64,000 nucleotides of DNA. Origin: Desmodesmus armatus (lineage: Eukaryota; Chlorophyta; Chlorophyceae; Sphaeropleales; Scenedesmaceae). Made by a program: the position numbers and the translations under genes. The number at the start of each line of letters is the position of its first letter. The first letter of the stretch is position 1. Under the pieces are notes generated by a model. That model was not told where the DNA came from. It saw only the letters and a program-made list of their open reading frames with translations, and made no database searches. Below, in pieces: positions 1-13,500 of this stretch. The DNA is taken from contig VIIQ02000732.1 of the NCBI GenBank assembly GCA_007449985.2, forward strand, positions 124,001 through 188,000. Direction: 5' to 3'.

Positions 1-2692
1 AGTGCCTGCAGTCGCTACAGCCTGGTACCTGGCTGCTGCACAGTACTTGCTGCACAGTCGTTGCCGCGTCACTGCGAACCTCCAGCAGGTCGTGCTGCTG
101 CTCCTGCAGTGCACTGCTCTGTACTGTACCAAGGCCTACACCGCTGGCGCCGGGCGTCCCATTCATCCGCAACAGCTGATACAGCATTAAACCCTCCTCG
201 ACATTCTGCCAGCCCCGCTTCAGCCTGCCTGCTGCTGAACTGGTGTCTAGCTCACTGCGCACCTGTTGCTGCTCCTCTTGCTGCTGTTGCTGTTGCTGCT
301 GCTCCTGATCGCTGTGCTTTGTAAGGGTCGACTTCCTGGGCCTTTTGAATTCGGCGCTGTTTGGGTTGGCTACTGCCTTCTCCAGCAGCTCCATCATATC
401 AGCAGGGAGCCGCTGCAATATCACGGCAGAACAGAAACAAACAGCATACAAGCTCAGCAACAGCATGCAACAACAGCTAGGCGACAGTATGGAACTGTTT
501 GTAAGATAAGGGTTTGTGCACGCATTGTAGTTCCTCAAAGTGCACAACACACACAACTGCGCAGGTTGCTAGCCAGTACCCCCGAAAGGCAGGCACATGC
601 TGCCAATGACAGTGCGATCGCAACCTGACAAGCTAGTGACACATGATCATCCGGAACAGCCAGAGCCCCACAGATCCCAATCCTAGCTAGGCCACAAGCA
701 GCTGTTGTGCTTTGAAGGGAGCATACGTACCGTGCGCATGTTTCTGAGTTCCCACACAAAGTCCGGGTGTCGTGCTGCCTGGGACACACGCTGCCCTGCA
801 TTGGAGCATACACACACATCTGTGATGGCAATAAAAGCAGCCATGCATGCTGACTTAAACTTCAGATCTGCTAGGCCAGTCTAGACCAGTAGACAATTCA
901 TGACACATACATCGTCTTGCCAGCATCTGTTTGTCCGGTGTTCCTGCCGCTGAAACATCAACAATGTTCTTGGCTGCTTGCTGACATACATCCTCCGAGG
1001 TTTCTGACACAGCAATCACCTCACACATCTACACCTCCAAGTAGTACCTGTGAACGGCAACAAAGGGCCCATGTACTTGCCAGGGCCGTACAAGGTCACG
1101 GCTTCATCCACATCAGAGCCCCGCGCCGTCCATCTGAGCCTGCCGCAGGACGATATGTGGAAGCGGGTGCCCTCTGCTTCCAGAGCAGCCACAGTCCTTG
1201 GCAGCTTGTGCTTCGTCACCTGAGTGCACACACAGTGAATGACTCATGACGGCTACTGGGACAGGTGTGATGTTCAACAAGTTGATCGATCGATTCACCA
1301 CTGGGACAGCAGAGACAGCCTCAGGTCATGCAGAGGACGTGACGAGCAAAAAGCAAAAAACAAGCTACAGGAGCTGCCTGTTGCTACGCCCGGCGGCAAG
1401 TTGTGCGGCAAGTTGTGGCAGCCGCTGCCAAACTCATCCAGTGCTGCCACAGTGTTTGGCAGATTGTGCTTTGCCACCTGCACAAAATTGCCATGTACGT
1501 TCAGAATCAATAGGAACTCATGTACGTCACAGATGTGTCACTCACCATCTCCTTGAGCAGTTGCATGGTGGCAAGTGTGTCTGCCATAGCTGCATGCGCC
1601 CAATGTGTGGCCTGCCCAGGTTCTGCTGCACTGCCACCTCCAGTTTGCGGTGCTTTCTGTCTGGGAAGAGGAGGCACACGTCTAGCAGGTGTGTACCATT
1701 GGCTGGAAAGTGGAGCCCACACAGCTTGAACTCCGCACTGCAGCAGGAGAGGACAATATGAGGGCAGCGGCAGCACAAGGTGCATGGGGAGGGCTGGTGC
1801 ATAAGGGAAAGGCATGCGAGGATGATGGGTGGCTGGGGCAAATGAAAGGAAGGGTACGCCTGTACACATCAAGCTTGCTGTTGAGCCTTGGCACGTCACG
1901 TGTGCATCATGCCATACTACTGTAGCAGCAAAGTCACGTCATCGCCTGCCGGTGCAGATATGCTGACAACTGCTAGCAAGTGTGGGGTTACATCAAGTTC
2001 AGCACTCAGGGCCCAACCTCCACCAACTGCAGGCCTTGGGCCTCGTTTGCCACAAACCAACTCAATGCCACCAAACCTCAAACTCAGTGCACAAGCAGCC
2101 GCACGCAGCTGTGGCACATGCTGCAAGCCTCACCTGAGCAAGGGTACATCAAAGATCCTGATGTTGTAGCCAGACAGATCACATTCGTCCAGGAAAATGC
2201 AGTAGGTCAGCTGCAAGGGTTGCAAAAGGTGGGCAGTCCCGGACATCATTGTCTCTGATGCCATGGTTGCCTGCTGCACCCTCTGGTATGTGCTTTCCTG
2301 GGTTGATGCGAACAGAACTGCCTCGAAACACCGACACCTGCAGCAGTGGGCTTGCACAGTGTCAGGGGCATGCCCACAGCAGTGTTTGGCAGTTGGGACA
2401 GGTACTGCTGGTGACTTCTTCAAAGGCAATGTTTCTACCAGTCCGAAGAACATGTCGAGCAAGCTTTGTTGAGAATCACGCCCATTGATATCGAATCGTG
2501 GCGTCAGCAGTAGCTTGCACTGGCCACTGCACTCACTTTCTTGTCAGGCAAGACCTTCACCAGTGCAAGCTCCACTATGCAGTCTGTGTACACGTCAAAC
2601 CCCGTTGTCTCCAGGTCAAAAAACACTATAGGTCTTTCGAGCTTCAAGTCAGGCACAGACTGTCGTAGGGTCTCTGAGTTGATGGGTGGCAT
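1..2692 (-). pseudogene. DnaQ-like 3'-5' exonuclease, copy 1 (frame-disrupted, runs off left edge)
   Basis: Exons on the minus strand are 2537-2692, 2134-2337, 1546-1737, 1048-1219, 731-795 and 412 to the edge. Exon 1 carries the Exo I motif FFDLETTGF. Exon 2 has an Exo II region ending SGYNIRIFDVPLL. Exon 3 has the Exo III motif HAAMADTLA. The family (DEDDh) removes nucleotides from 3' ends of DNA or RNA using two metal ions. Exon 4 (GRLRW, then LYGPGKYMG) and exon 5 resemble the C-terminal part of bacterial DnaQ-like exonucleases, and exon 6 is Gln-rich. Splice phases agree with copy 2. Two lesions break the frame: an extra T in a T run in exon 2, near 2183-2190, and one missing base in exon 3 just before Exo III. 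The usual Exo II HKITDDD region reads NHGIRDND here. The last exon stays open to the window edge and differs from that of copy 2. It may be a pseudogene or a good gene with assembly errors. Confidence 0.6.
1385..1477 (-). repeat. Degenerate extra copy of exonuclease exon 4
   Basis: After a TGCAG acceptor, the minus strand encodes VAKHNLPNTVAALDEFG, clearly related to the true exon 4 (VTKHKLPRTVAALEAEG at 1048-1219). The downstream half, with the GRLRW motif, is lost. It lies in the intron between exons 3 and 4 of copy 1. Confidence 0.7.
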
Positions 2693-3613
2693 TGAGGTTG
2701 CTGCAGGTGGGTGTGCAACAGCCTGCTGACAGGACGAGCGGGTGGAATGCTGATGATGATGAAATGCTGGTTTGAAATTGCAGCAGGGCTGCTTGAATGT
2801 TCTTACAGAATTGATGCAGGTGACTCGTATTGGTGCGGTTCCTGACACAGTCAAATATACCGGTAAGCCTAAGACGTTCGAAGCTAGTGATCACAGTAGC
2901 TGAATGCACGTCCAACGTGTTTCAAGGCATAAGCTTTAGCTGTCGACAAGTAAAGCCACTCAACGCGGCCCCCGCTGTTGGTCAGATCTAGATCTGCCAC
3001 TGGGTTGCAATTGCTTGAGGTCTGCTGTGGTTGTAACTGTTGAAAGCCCCTTGCAGATGTCGCACCTGTCTAGCAAAGTTTTGGATACTCATCAGCAGCT
3101 ACTATAGCCTACTGTTGTAATACACCATGGCGTCCAAGGGCACTGACCTTGGATTGGTATCAGATACAAATTCAGCCAACTTGCACCAGTGCGCATCTTC
3201 AAAATCCATGTTGATTGTGAGAAAGATCAGCAGGCAGACGACTGACGAAACCTTGCTGCATGTTCATGGGCCATGAATCATGGCCATCATCAATTTCCAT
3301 GGCATGGAAATCTTGCATGCAATTGCGCAGCTGCATCTGCGCAACTGCGTGAACAGCTATGCAGCTGCTGAAAAAACGACACAGCAGCAACATGTACGTG
3401 ATACATCTCTGTCGTGTATACACAGCCCAAGTTTTGGTTTGAAGCGCATGGGGTCACTGACCCTGGTGGAACGGCAGGTGGTATTGTGCATGCACGAGGC
3501 TTACAGTCTATTGCAGGCCCTGTCAGATCCACCACATGATGGGACAGCATGCACAGCACTGCAGATTGCCCAGCATGCTGTGCATGCCAAACCCTCCCCC
3601 AAGGCCTGCACCT
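2693..3613. other. Spacer between the two exonuclease copies
   Basis: No convincing coding exon seen. It holds the 5' flank of copy 1 and the 3' flank of copy 2 (both minus strand). The short ORFs here lack recognisable motifs and plausible splice partners. Confidence 0.5.
3501..3505 (-). promoter_or_regulatory. TGTAA poly(A) signal of exonuclease copy 2
   Basis: TGTAA on the minus strand, about 110 nt past the stop at 3614. TGTAA is the usual nuclear polyadenylation signal of chlorophyte algae. The motif is short, so chance occurrence is possible. Confidence 0.4.
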
Positions 3614-6533
3614 TCACCGCTTGCACTTTGCAGTGCACCGGGCACTAGAGTCAGCTGATGTAGCACTGCTGGGACGCCCCTCCCTGACGCTCCGGGCCCG
3701 CTTCTTTGTCTTTCCTGCAGCCGAACTGGTACCCTGCTCACTGGACACCTCCTGCTGCTGCTGCTGCTGCTGCTGCTCCTCCAGCTCAGGTTGCTGCGTC
3801 TGCTCTGTGTGCTGAGTTGGGACCGGCCTGATCCTTTTGATCTCGTTGCTGTCTGGGTTGGCTGCTGCCTTGTCCAGCAGTGCCATCACGTCAGCTGGAT
3901 AGCTCTGCAACGTCATGGGTAACAGCAGTCATCAGCACACAACCTTGACACGAGATCCATGCAGCCACAAGCGCGTTGCAGGTCCTCGCAGCACAAACCG
4001 CTGCGGGGTGCAAGCGAGCACCCGGCCCAGCAAACTAGCGGACATGTCTTGAAAAGCAGGCAGGGTTGGCTGGCCAAACGCATTGTGGTTAGCAACCACA
4101 AGCTTATGATGGGAGATACCAATGAACAGCCAGAACCCCACACTGTGTATGTCTGTGACAGACATGATGTCCCAGTGAGGCAGAAGCACTTGTTCTAGCC
4201 TGCAGCAGCGAACGTACCGTGCGCATGTTTGTGAGTCTCCTCGCAAAGTCTGGCTTCCTTGCCGCGTCAGCCAAAAACAGACCTGCATACACACATGTGC
4301 CAGGACAGTGACAGCAGTGAGACAAGATACACGCAACAGTAAGCCAGTGCACAAGGCTTGACCAGCAATAGAGGCAAGGCCTAAAAACAGCTCAGCACAA
4401 AAGGACACCTTCATAAGTTGTGCTGAGCTGCTCATCCTCTTGGAAGCCAGGCTGGTGGCGTTCAATGCAGGGTTGGACATGTCATCACTCAGTGAGCAGC
4501 ATGTCAGCTGTCTCACAGACAATGAGAACCCGACACTCGAGACAGAACAGTCCAATACAGGAAACAGACAACGACTGGCCTGCATCTCTAGCCACAGGCT
4601 CATGATGTGCCATCTCGTGCGTCATTCTCTTACCTTGGTATGACTCATACATAGAGTGTGCACCCGGAGTCAGAGGGCCCAGGAATTTGTACAGGTACAC
4701 TGCCTCCCGCTGTAGCGTCCAGGGGCCCTGCTCCCTCCACCTGAGCCTGCCGCAGGATGTGGCATGGTTTTGGGAGCCCCATGCAGCGAACGCTGCCACA
4801 GTCTTTGGCAGCTGGTGCTGCGGCACCTGCATGCACATTATGACGACCGGGACATTATGGAACAGCCTGAGGAGATTGATCTTGCGGAAGATGCGTCACA
4901 CAAACAATTTCGCACCAGCTGGCACCTGATGTTGCCAGGTAGCCAGTGCTAGGCAGCAACATTTCATTCCGAGCTGGCACGACGTGTTGGAACCCTTGAA
5001 GTGGCTCTGTCCAAGGCAGAACATGCAGCGCCACGGTGTTGCATGATGCAACTGCACAATGGCGACATGCGACCTGTAGCGACCACTATTCCCACAATGC
5101 AAAGCACGGCGTGGTCAAAGCACAAACAACAGCACTTACCAACTCCTTGAGCAGCTGCATCGTGGCCATGGTGTCTGCCATAGCTCCGTGTGCCCCAGTG
5201 TGTTCCCTGCCCAGGTACTGCTGCACTGCATTCTCTAGACTGCGCGTCTGCTCATCTGCCAGATGCTTCCGGGAAGCACAGGAACACATCCAGCAGGTGC
5301 TTGTCGTTGAGGGGGAAGGGCATCCCACACCGCTTGAACTCAGCGCTGCAGCAGAAGCAGTGAGGGGCAGGGCAAGGGCAGCAAAAGGTGCATCAGTTGT
5401 TGTTGGTGGTGTAGTGAATACACCAGTAGGCAGGGTAGCAAAAGGGGATAGTGGGCGGAAAAGGAAGGGCGGTGTAGCCTGTGCAAGAACCCCCTCACTG
5501 CTGCATCCAGACTGGGCGCGTCTGCTCTCGGAAGCACAGGAACACAACTAGAAGGTGCTTCCCATTGGTGGCGAGGGGCGTCCCACACCGCTTGAACTCA
5601 GCACTGCAGCACAGGCGATGAGAGGGATGGCAGGAGCAGGATAAGGCACATGAAATGAAAGTGGTGGTGGGTGGTGGTGGTGGCCGTGGTGGATACAACG
5701 AAGACGGGGCAGAATGAGGGGGCACGGGGGCAGAGTAAGGAAGGGCGGGACACATGAATGAAAAACTCCAAGAATTGCCTCTTACGGTGCAGAATTGCCT
5801 CTTATCAACTGTCGCTGGCGTACTGTCCCACCAACTGCAGTCGCCAGATGCCACTGCCAGGAGCACAGGGTGTGCTGCTTTCACTACTGCCCCACGAGCT
5901 TCTCACACTCAATGGCACGTGCTGCAGGCCCCACCTGAGCAAGGGCACATCAAAGATCCTGATGTTGTAGCCAGACAGATCACACCCATCCAGGAACCTG
6001 TGCACGTCCTCAGCAATGCTGGCAAAGGACGGGCAGTTCCGCACATCATCGTCTGTGATTTTGTGCACATTTCTTGCGCCCTCAGATATGGGTTTTCCTG
6101 GGTTGACGCGGACAGCACCGCCCCTGAACACTGTCACCTGCACAGCAGTAAGCATGCAAAATGTCAGTGGCATGCCACGACACAGCTGCTGGGACTCTTG
6201 GTGTCCCAACAGTACGACAGTATAGGGGCGTGGAAGTGTTGCTGGAAGTCACTGGTGACTTCCGTCATGGAAGGTCCCGCCTATCCGAATATGTGTTTAT
6301 CAAACTCTGTTGACACTGAGGCATCAGACAATTTGTATCAACAGCAGCATTAGCCTGCACTTGGCCACTGCACTCACGTTCTTGCTAGGCAGCACCTTCA
6401 CCAGCGCAATCTCCACTATGCGGTCTGTGTTCACATCAAGACCTGTTGTCTCCAGGTCAAAGAACACTATGGGTCTCCCAAGCAGCAAATCAGGCACGGC
6501 CTGCTGCAAAGTTGGTGTGTTGGTGAGAGACAT
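3614..6533 (-). CDS. DnaQ-like 3'-5' exonuclease, copy 2
   Basis: Six exons: 6378-6533, 5935-6137, 5140-5345, 4634-4826, 4218-4282, 3614-3904. Exon 1 starts MSLTNTPTL and has Exo I (FFDLETTGL; catalytic Asp and Glu). Exon 2 has Exo II (HKITDDDV, then SGYNIRIFD). Exon 3 has Exo III (HGAMADTMA; catalytic His and Asp). Exons 4-5 carry a GRLRW...EAVYLY region and a DFARRLTNMRT helix, as in bacterial DnaQ-like proteins with an extra C-terminal domain. Exon 6 has a Gln run and a basic tail (KTKKRAR), possibly a nuclear signal. All junctions are in phase, giving about 365 aa, except for a 16-nt insertion in exon 3 between CFRE and QTRSLEN that breaks the frame. The partial exon copy at 5515-5604 lacks this insertion, so it is a secondary change, an assembly artefact, or a sign of unusual splicing. 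Role: probably DNA or RNA 3'-end trimming or repair; substrate unknown. Confidence 0.7.
5515..5604 (-). repeat. Partial extra copy of exonuclease exon 3 (5' half)
   Basis: Minus strand after a CTGCAG acceptor reads AEFKRCGTPLATNGKHLL and then VFLCFREQTR, matching the start of exon 3 of copy 2. It runs through FREQTR without the 16-nt insertion seen in the full exon. The Exo III half is missing. It lies just 5' of the full exon 3. Confidence 0.75.
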
Positions 6534-7571
6534 TGAGTTTGCTGTACCGGTGCACCACGTGGAAGGCTGAGCGCGCGGCAGGGAAAAGCTGGGCTGAGGG
6601 TGCAGTATGCGTATTGCTAGAAAGGGTATGTACTGGAATTGTACTTAGATGCATTGCCCCCGACCCACTTTATGTAGCACCGTCCCCGTTGACCGGTTGG
6701 CCGCGGTGACAAAAGCGTCCTAAACGAGTCATGGCGGTGGGTCACGATTGTGCAGACTCATTTAAGTCACGATGTAGCTACGCCAATATTGAAGCCAATC
6801 GAGACAGCCTGTGCTCAAGTTGCCCAGAAAGTGAGCTGTAGGTCTGCCAAGGTTTCATGTGCTTGGAAAATGGCCGAACGCCCCTTGCTCCCCAGCCTTT
6901 GCATTGATCGAAACTATCTTGTCCATCTTGGTACCCCAAATGGTACTGTTGTGACACTCCTTGCGAAGTGTGCCCTGACTTCACTGTCAAATGGTGTCGG
7001 AGATAACACCAGCGGGTTTGCAGCAAAGCGCGCTGCCCGAGGCCATAATTATAAGTGCCCAATCGCTTCTTGATGCTGTCAAATGGTTCTGGTTGCATCG
7101 ATGCCGTGAAACTGCTGTTGATCTGACCCACATCACTGTCTGGAGAGTTTGCGGAGACTCGGCACTAATCACATAGATACGCTCCTACTTGGAAGATTTG
7201 CCGCGCTATCACAAGCACAAGCTTGAGTGCACCAGCCTGCCAGGGACACCAGCTTTGCTTCAGGAGACACCAGCTTCAGAAGACCCTAACAGCAACAGCA
7301 AGTGCTGTTCGTCATACAGGAGGCAGTACTTGGACCACTAGTGCAGAGCAGCAGCGCGATCGTGGCCCCGAGGCACCACTAGCCCTTGACACCCTGCAGC
7401 AGGTGTCTGCTGGCCTGCACCCCTGCAGTGGTCAGAGCAGCGCTCGTCCAGGGTGTGCAGATAGCAGTTGCCTGACCACGCACATCAGCACATCACAAAC
7501 AGCACCAGTACCAGCAGCAGCCAGCAGCACCAGCCAATAGCACTAGCGGCACCAACTGCTGCTGTCCCAGC
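6534..7571. other. Divergent intergenic region, exonuclease copy 2 / EF3
   Basis: About 1 kb between two divergent start codons, so both promoters should lie here. The part nearest EF3 (about 7230-7570) is CAG/GCA-rich and is probably 5' UTR. I see no clear TATA box or further gene. Confidence 0.5.
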
Positions 7572-10500
7572 ATGAAGGTCCTGCGCAGGACTGCTGGGTC
7601 AGCACAGGATGGCGGGAAAAGCAGCGCAGCAGCAAGAGCCAAACCAGGGCCCAACAAGGTCCCAGGCACCTCCAACAGCAGCAGCACAGCCACCAGCAGC
7701 AGGCCTGGGATCAAGGTTGTCAGCAGAGCAGCAGCACCCCCGGCTCCTGTTGTCACAGGACCTACTCCGCAGCAGATAGAGTCCCGGAAAGTGGCGCATC
7801 TGCTGCATCGGCTGGCGCTAGATCTCAGCACAGCAGCGGACAGTGACCTGCAGGACAGCAGCAGCGCCAGCGACATTTTCGACGGCCAGCACGACATAGA
7901 TGCAGCAGTTGGTGTGGCCGGGCTGCATTTTCTGCAGAGCAGCGGAATCCTGCAGAAGATCCCAGCACAGATAGACAACCTAGGGGATGCAGATGCACGG
8001 GAGGCGGCTGTGCTAGCAGTCAAGCAGCTGTGCCAGGCAGTGGGAAGGGAGGCGGAACCGTATGTAGTGCCCCTGCTGCCGCTGCTGCTGGAAAGAATGG
8101 CGGATAAGGCTCAGGGGGTGAGGGAGGCAGCGCATGCAGCAGCAGAAGCAGTGGCGGCTGTGCTGTGCCCCAGGGCAGTGGAGCTGGTGCTGCCAGGTAG
8201 GCATAGTGTGTACGTGGGGGGGGGGGGGGGAGGGAGGGGGGGGGGGACGGCTAGGGAGCGCGTTTCCCAATGCCAATGTGTGTGTGTGGGGGGGGGGGGC
8301 GGAACCGGATGTTTGTGTACCCTCCTGCCGCTGCTGCTGGAAAGGTGGCGGATAAAGCTCAGGGGGTGAGGGAGGCAGCACACGCAGCAGCAGAGGCAGC
8401 GGCGGCTGTGGTGTGCCCTAGGGCAGTGGAGCTGGTGCTGCCGGGTAGGCAGGGTGTGTACGTGGGTGGGGGGGAGGGCAAGGGCAAAGGGCTAGGGGGC
8501 GCGTGTCCCAACATCAATTTGTGTGTGTGGGGGGGGGGGGGGCAGGGAGGCGGAGCCGGATGTTGTGCCCCTGCTGCCGTTGCTGTTGGAGAGGATGGTG
8601 GACAAGGCTCAGGGGTGGAGGGAGGCAGCACACGCAGCAGCAGAGGCAGTGGCGGCTGTGCTGTGCCCTAGGGCAGTGGAGCTGGTGCTGCCAGGTGGGC
8701 AGGGTGTGTGTAGGAGGGGGTGCCAGGTTCAAATGCATTTGTGCATGTGCGTGGAGGGGGAGGAGTTGCGTTTTGCGAGGGGGGGTATCAAAGTCTGTTG
8801 TATGATATGTTGCATGTGCATGGTGTGGCCCGCACCATACGGTATGGTGTGTTCTCTAGTTGTTGGTGATGGGGGGGGCGGGGGGGGGGGGGGGGGGCAG
8901 AGGGGTGCGGAGGGAGGGGCAAAGCAGGTCTGGAATGCATGACAGTGTGAATTGACGTGACCCCTTCCTGCTGTCGCTTGTGTTGTTTTGCCCCTTTCCT
9001 GTCAGTCGTGCTGAGGGGCATGCAGGACAGTGAGAAGTGGCAGACCAAGGAGGGCGCCTTGCAGCTGCTGACAGCACTAGCGGACAGCGCCCCCGCACAG
9101 GTTGCAGTGTGCTTGCCCACACTCGTACCGCTGATTGCTGAGCGAATGGTGGATGCACGGGAGCAGGTGGGTGGGTGGGGAAAGCAGGGGGGCTATCAGT
9201 GGGGGTGGTGAGCATGATGGTGTTTGTGGGTGGCAAAAAGGGCAGTACGGGTATGTAATAGTCTGGAAGGGCTGAATGTAGGTGATGTAGGTTGGGGTGT
9301 CTGTAGCTGCTGGCAGCACTGGCAGACAGCGCTCCAGCCCATGTGGCAGTATGCTTGCCGACACTCGCACCACTCATTGCCGAGCGAATGCACGTGCGTG
9401 GAAACCTAGGTTGCATCTGTGCGTGTGGAAACGGGGTGATGGGGTGCGATGGGCTCATCTGGTTGCGTGGAGGAGGGACGGCGCGGTACTCTCACATTGA
9501 TGGGCCCTCAGGGAGGGGCCCATCGTGGAAGTATGGGTGTTGAGTTCATTCATGTGTCTGCAGCTGCTGATGGCAGTGGGGGACAGCGCACCTGCACATG
9601 TGGCAGTGTGCATGGGACAATCGTGCCGCATTGTTGCTGAGCGAACTGGGAGTTGTGTGCCGCTGTCTTGCAGGTTCAAGACGCTGCTGCAGTTGCTGGC
9701 TCAGCCGCCTACAGGACGGTGGGCAACAGGGACATAGAGCACTTGCTGGATGAGCTGCTGCACTGTGTGGCGCGACCACGGATGTGCCGGACGTTGTGAC
9801 AGCGCTCAGCGCGACCACATTCGTGCAGGTGAGGAAGGCGCAAAAAGCATCGGGGTTAGGTATCTTTTGTGTCTTTGCATCGTGCTTCATTGGCAGGACC
9901 CCTGGCTGGGACAACCCCCCCTCGGCCCCGGAAGGTTGCGTGCAATTAACAAGGCACCAGGTCTGATGCAAGCTAGAGCATCTACTGCTTGAGCTGCTCG
10001 CCCTCACAGAACTTCCACGCCTGCCTGCTGCCCCCCCCCCCCCCCCGGGTCTGCAGACCGTGGAGGCTCCTGCCCTGGCTGTGATGGTCCCTCTGCTGCT
10101 GAAGGGCCTGCGTGAGTCCACCCCAGTCCAGCCCCGACCCACGTGCACTCACAACACCTGGTGATGTGCGCTTACCCTTGACGTATCCCAACCACACAAC
10201 CCTCCCCGACCTACTTTTCTGGCACCTCTCTCTTTCTCTTCCTCCCCCCCTTGTGATGCCCACGCCTGCCTGCTGCCCCCCCCTCACCCCCCCCCCCCGG
10301 CAGACCGTGGAGGCTCCTGCTCTGGCTGTAATGGTCCCGCTGCTGCTGAAGGGGCTCCGTGAGTCCACTTCCATCCAGCCCCCACCCAAGTGCACTCACA
10401 ACACCTGGTGGTGTGCGTTTACTGTTGATATATCCCAACCATACATCCCTCCCCAACGTCCCTTTCTGGCACCTCTCTCTTTCTCCCCCCGTAACTCCCA

Positions 10501-13500
10501 CGCATGCCTGCTGCCCCCGCCCCTCGCAGACCGTGGAGGCTCCTGCCCTGGCTGTGATGGTCCCGCTGCTGTTGAAGGGGCTGCGTGAGTCCACACCCAT
10601 CCAGCGGCGCTGCTGCATGATCGTCACAAACATGACCAAGCTGGTCAGCAGCCCCTTGGACGCCATAAACTTCCTGCCAAAGTGAGTCACTGTGGTTGTG
10701 TGTGTGTGGGGGGGGGGGGTGAGTGCTCCTTCACCGGTGTGATTGAATGAATGACGTCAGCATGATCATCACCAATACCAATACCAATACCAATATTGCA
10801 GGGGGTTAACCCTCTTCCCCGGCACTGGCCAGCGAGCAGATCTGCTCATGGGCGCTTTCACATATATCAGCACCCTTCCTCTTCGCATTCGAGTGGGCGA
10901 TCACAAACATGGCCGAGCTGGGCAACAGCCCCTAGACGCCAATCACCTCCTACCAAAGTGAGTGAATTTGTGTGTGTGGAGGGGGGGGGGATGAGTGCTC
11001 CATCACTAGTGCGATGAGTGCGTGAGGCGGGCATCAACATCACGAATCATCACAAACATGACCGCTGGTCATCAGCCCCCTGAACGCGACCAACTTCCTG
11101 CCACACTGATCATTGTGAGACTTGAGTGTCACACAGTACTGTGCACTCTTTTCAGCATGCATGGTAATCTGCTGCAACGAATGGGGCACTGTACTTTCAC
11201 CACACCGCATATGCTCCCCCCCCCCCCTCCCCTCCCTCGCCCTCCCTCCCCGCCTCCCCCCCTTCTCCCCCCCCCCCCTCCCCAGGTTGTTGCCGCATGT
11301 TGCAAAGATAGTGTGGGCGGCACCTGACCATGGGATGCGTGACGTGGCCGCCAATGCACCTCCCTAAAACCCTATGTCCCCCCCCATCCCTCCGGTCCAC
11401 CACGACATCCATACAGGTTGTTGCCGCATGTTGAGAAGATTGTGCGGGTGGCAGCAGATCCTGAGCTTCGTGATGTGGCCACCAATGCGCTGGTCATACT
11501 GGAGCGGGTCAGCAAGGAGGGGCAGGAGGCAGCAGCGCAGCCGGGCGCAGCCAAGGCAGACTCACAGGTGTGTGTGTAGGGGGGGGGGGGGTATTTGAGG
11601 GGTGGGGAAGGGGTGTGCTGCGGCTTCTCAAGCAAGTTACCGCCAACAGCCTGGGGATTGGGGTGGATAAGCAAAAGCTGCTGCATGTGGCACAGTTTGC
11701 AACCTTGCACCCCTCCCACCTCCTCTGCATGCCCCATACAGTCCCTTCTTCTCCCTTTCTACGGCTTCGATATTTGTTAAGATATCCTCACATTGCTGAA
11801 GGCTGATCCCTATGCCGCTCTGTGTTTACCCTGCCTGGTTTTGCTCAGGTGCTGCTGCGGCTTCTCAAGCAAGTGACAGCAAACAGCCTGGGGATTGAGG
11901 TGGACAAAGAGACGTTGCTGCATGTGGCGCACCTGACAACCCTACTGTTCAACAAGCAGAGCAGCAGTGAGAAGGACTGGTCGGATGCGGTGGTGCCGTA
12001 CCTGACACCCTTCTTTGGAGAAGAGGGGGCTGAGGGGGTCTGCAGGGCTATGCTGGGCAGGTGAGATCAAGTATGTGTGCGTGTGGGCCGGGGGGGGGGG
12101 GGGCAGCAGTGCGTTCAATGGTTTGTGGGGAAGGTTGGAGTGGGTTGGGTTTGGTTGTTGTTGATAGCACAGCAGCATAAGGTTATTGAGCAGCGGTGGG
12201 AAGGAGTGGTCTGATGCGGTGGTGCCGTCCTCACACCCTTGGGGAGGAGGGGGCAGAGGGGGTCTGCAGGGCAATGCTGGGCAGGTGAGGGGTTGTGTGT
12301 GGTTGAGGAGAAGGGGGGGGGGGGAAGGGGAGGGGAGGGGGCAGACCCCCAACTGGGTTGCGGCAAGGGGTTGGAGGGGTTTGGGATTCATGTGGTTGAT
12401 GTTGATAGCACAGCAGAAGAAACCTGGTTACTGGAGCACCAGTGAGAAGGACTGGGCTGATGCAGTGGTGCCCTACCTCACGCCTTTTCTTGGGAGGAGG
12501 GGGCTGAGGGGGTCTGCAGGGCAATGCTGGGCAGGTGAGGTGTGGTGGTGGGCCCGGGGGGGGGGGGGGGGACATCGACTTGGAGGGCGGGGGGGGGGGG
12601 GGGTGGAGTGTGTGTGTGGGGGTGGGGGTGGGGGGGGTGGACAGTACAACAGAAAATGGGTTGCACAGCAGCAGTGAGAAAGATTAGGCGGATGCGGTGG
12701 TGCCATATCTCACACCCTTCTTTGGGGAGGACGGGGCGGAGGGGGTCTGCAGGGCTATGCTGGGCACCCCCCCCCCCCCCCCCCCCCCCCACCCCAAGGC
12801 ACCACCAACCCCCTTCCATGCATGACCACCTTGCATGCATATGTCCCCTGACTCGACTCTTTTGCCAATCATGATCACACCTTTTGCCAATCACACTGCC
12901 TGGGTTCCTGCATGTGCGCCAAACATGCAGGGCTACTGCCATGTATGAGTGTCCAGATGAGACGGATGGTTGGGACCTGGACGCCGCCGAGGCAGATGCT
13001 GAGGAGCTATGGAACTCCTCCCCTCCCCACCCCCCACACAACACATAGCAACCTTCGCATCTTCTTTTCATGTGACGTTGCTACTGGGGCCCTTGAACCT
13101 GACACAATTAAGTCATGTCCTCTTGCCGCCCCGCCACGCTTCTCGTGCCCCCCTCCCCACATCAACAGGGCTACTGCCATGTATGAGTGCCCAGATAAGA
13201 CTGATGGCTGGGACCTTGACGCAGCTGAGGCAGATGCTGAGGAGCTGTGCACCCCGCCCCCCCTTGACACACACAGCACAGAGCAACCTTCTTAATACGT
13301 TTTATCCTGTGATGTTGCTACTGACAACCGTTTAACCTGATACAAGAGCGTCATGTCTCCCCCCCTGCTCCCTCTTGGCGCCCTGCCACTCTTCTCGTGC
13401 CCCCTATCTCCCTGCCCACAGGGCTACAGCCATGTATGGGTGTCCAGACGAGACCGTTGGTTGGGACCTTGGCGCAGCTGAGGCAGATGCTGAGGAGCTG

